Below are positions 5,703 through 6,742 of a stretch of 6,742 bases of DNA, in pieces. The DNA is taken from contig DAOVDC010000040.1 of the NCBI GenBank assembly GCA_030669695.1, forward strand, positions 1 through 6,742, read 5' to 3'. The stretch is from Candidatus Bathyarchaeota archaeon. GTDB lineage: Archaea; Thermoproteota; Bathyarchaeia; Bathyarchaeales; Bathyarchaeaceae. The number at the start of each line of letters is the position of its first letter. Position 1 is the stretch's first letter. The notes below the pieces were generated by a model, which did not search any database, was not told the DNA's origin, and saw nothing but the letters and a program-made list of their open reading frames with translations. The position numbers were made by a program, and so were the translations under genes.

Positions 5703-6635
5703 GGACATTGGAAAGGGATGCGTTATTATCAGGATAGGGACACATTCGTAGAAATTGATGATACCTTCGCTGAGATGTTTCCGATGTGGGCTGGAAGAAT
5801 TCTGATAACGGCTCACAACAAGAAATGGGCGTTAACAGCAGCGGGCATGGCAACAGGATTCGCTGCTTCTATAATCATGTCTCCAGCAGAGGCCGGGATA
5901 GAAGGTGTCGTTCCATCCAATAAAACTCCGGATGGACGAGTTGGAGCGGTAATCCAAATTTACCACAGGACACGGAGGGAATTGAAGACCCAGATGATCT
6001 TAAGGATAAGTCAATGTGTCATGACATGTCCTACGACCGCAGCCTTCGACGCACTGCCCAAAGCTAAGAGAAGATTGAAAGTGGGACGAAGCCTTCGCCT
6101 TTTCGGTGACGGATTTCAAAAAAAAAATGTTGTCGCAGGGCGTGATGTTTGGCGCATCCCAATCATGGAGGGAGAATTCGTAGTGGAAGATCGCTTCGGC
6201 GTTATGAAGGCTGTTGCAGGGGGGAACTTTTTGATTCTAGCGGAAAGTTGTGATTCCTGTCTTAAAGCGGCAGAGGAAGGGGTAAAGGCTATCAACCAGA
6301 GAGCTGAAGGAGTCATATTGCCGTTCCCTGGAGGCATATGCGGATCTGGATCTAAATCAGGCTCAATGAAATACAAACTTAGAGCATCGACGAATCACCC
6401 GCTCTGTCCGGGACTGAAGAAAATTGTGCCTGACTCGCAGGTTCCAGACAACGTGAACAGCGTTTACGAAATCGTCATAAACGGTTTGAATTCCAATTTT
6501 GTTAAGAAAGCGATGGCTGAAGGGATAAAAGCAGCAGTGAAGGTTCCAGGAGTCGTTAAAATCTCGGCTGGTAACTATGGAGGAAAGCTCGGTCCGTTCC
6601 GAGCTTATCTTAAAGAAGTATTACAACTAGCATAG
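5700..6635 (+). CDS. ftr: Formylmethanofuran:tetrahydromethanopterin formyltransferase
   Basis: Ftr transfers the formyl group between formylmethanofuran and N5 of tetrahydromethanopterin in the cytoplasm, the second step of CO2 reduction in methanogens (or the reverse in oxidative pathways). The 311-residue product matches my recollection of methanogen Ftr along its length: VEIDDTFAEMF (17-27), RILITAHNKKWAL, GFAASIIMSPAEAGIE (53-68), TPDGR, QCVMTCPTTAAFDALP (105-120), FGDGFQ (135-140), EGEFVVEDRFGV (157-168), AGGNFLILAES, LPFPGGICGS, YEIVINGLN (256-264) and PGVVKISAGNYGGKLG (283-298). It carries about 15 extra N-terminal residues compared with the classic ~296-residue enzymes, so a later start such as ATG 5718 cannot be excluded. 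A run of ten A (6118-6127) falls within codons for Gln-Lys-Lys, yet the frame stays correct. A bacterial FhcD-like paralogue is a less likely reading. Confidence 0.93.
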   Translation: MGHWKGMRYYQDRDTFVEIDDTFAEMFPMWAGRILITAHNKKWALTAAGMATGFAASIIMSPAEAGIEGVVPSNKTPDGRVGAVIQIYHRTRRELKTQMILRISQCVMTCPTTAAFDALPKAKRRLKVGRSLRLFGDGFQKKNVVAGRDVWRIPIMEGEFVVEDRFGVMKAVAGGNFLILAESCDSCLKAAEEGVKAINQRAEGVILPFPGGICGSGSKSGSMKYKLRASTNHPLCPGLKKIVPDSQVPDNVNSVYEIVINGLNSNFVKKAMAEGIKAAVKVPGVVKISAGNYGGKLGPFRAYLKEVLQLA

Positions 6636-6638
6636 CAG

Positions 6639-6650
6639 GTGCACGACATG
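6639..6650 (+). promoter_or_regulatory. Ribosome site and start of ubiX
   Basis: CAGGTGCACGACATG holds an AGGTG core (6637-6641) six nt ahead of the ATG at 6648. The last 12 bases are identical to those at the ftr start. The gene begins 12 nt behind the ftr stop codon, so the two genes are very probably co-transcribed. Confidence 0.6.
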
Positions 6651-6742
6651 CGATTAGTAGTGGCCATAACCGGAGCCAGTGGAGTCATTTATGGCAAACG
6701 CATGTTGGAAGTGTTACGGAGCAAAAACGTTGAAACTCACCT
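6648..6742 (+). CDS. ubiX: UbiX-type flavin prenyltransferase, N-terminus only
   Basis: UbiX attaches a dimethylallyl group to reduced FMN, making the prenylated flavin that UbiD-family decarboxylases need. Only 31 complete codons are visible. They begin MRLVVAITGASGVIYGKRML, the hallmark first strand and glycine-rich flavin loop (TGASG) of this family, followed by a helix LEVLRSKNVETHL. In many archaea a UbiD homologue decarboxylates anhydromevalonate phosphate in the isoprenoid pathway, so UbiX may serve lipid synthesis here; a link to the neighbouring ftr is not evident from function. The remainder lies beyond the window, so completeness cannot be judged. Related flavoprotein decarboxylases of the same fold are the main alternative. 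Confidence 0.88.
   Translation, partial: MRLVVAITGASGVIYGKRMLEVLRSKNVETH

Overview
The window looks like part of an archaeal chromosome, probably a mesophilic or moderately thermophilic, strictly anaerobic lineage with tetrahydromethanopterin-linked C1 metabolism; a Bathyarchaeia-like organism is my best guess, not a proof. The reasons are an archaeal-type Ftr enzyme, T/A-rich TATA-like boxes upstream of genes, Shine-Dalgarno cores of the AGGTG/GGAG type, and a bacterial-type Hsp70 system, which many non-hyperthermophilic archaea carry and most hyperthermophiles lack.

Layout. Positions 1-248 hold the start of a minus-strand gene cut by the window edge. Its 82 visible residues look like the Rossmann-like N-terminal domain of CARF-type (DUF6293/HFX_2341-like) regulators. 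A 228-bp divergent spacer follows, with a 28-bp alternating pyrimidine-purine tract and a TATA-like box. Then comes the plus-strand chaperone operon grpE (477-986, TTG start), dnaK (983-2851, overlapping grpE by 4 bp) and dnaJ (2886-3998). Positions 3999-4406 are non-coding: a foldable segment just behind dnaJ, a T-rich terminator, and three degraded ~70-bp tandem repeats with hairpins. A minus-strand gene for a soluble reductive-dehalogenase-like corrinoid/Fe-S protein occupies 4407-5480. Divergent from it, on the plus strand, are ftr (5700-6635) and the beginning of a ubiX gene (6648 to the window end).

How the genes work together. GrpE, DnaK and DnaJ form one complete chaperone cycle. DnaK has one striking deviation: the acidic residue that opens the phosphate-2 loop is Ser180. 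Ftr moves the formyl group between formylmethanofuran and tetrahydromethanopterin in the archaeal methyl branch of C1 metabolism. UbiX makes prenylated FMN for UbiD-type decarboxylases, which in many archaea include an enzyme of the mevalonate pathway. The RdhA-like protein has the iron-sulphur and corrinoid-region signatures of the family but no export signal and no visible RdhB anchor, so it is probably cytoplasmic; its substrate is unknown.

I found no tRNA, rRNA, insertion sequence or true CRISPR array.
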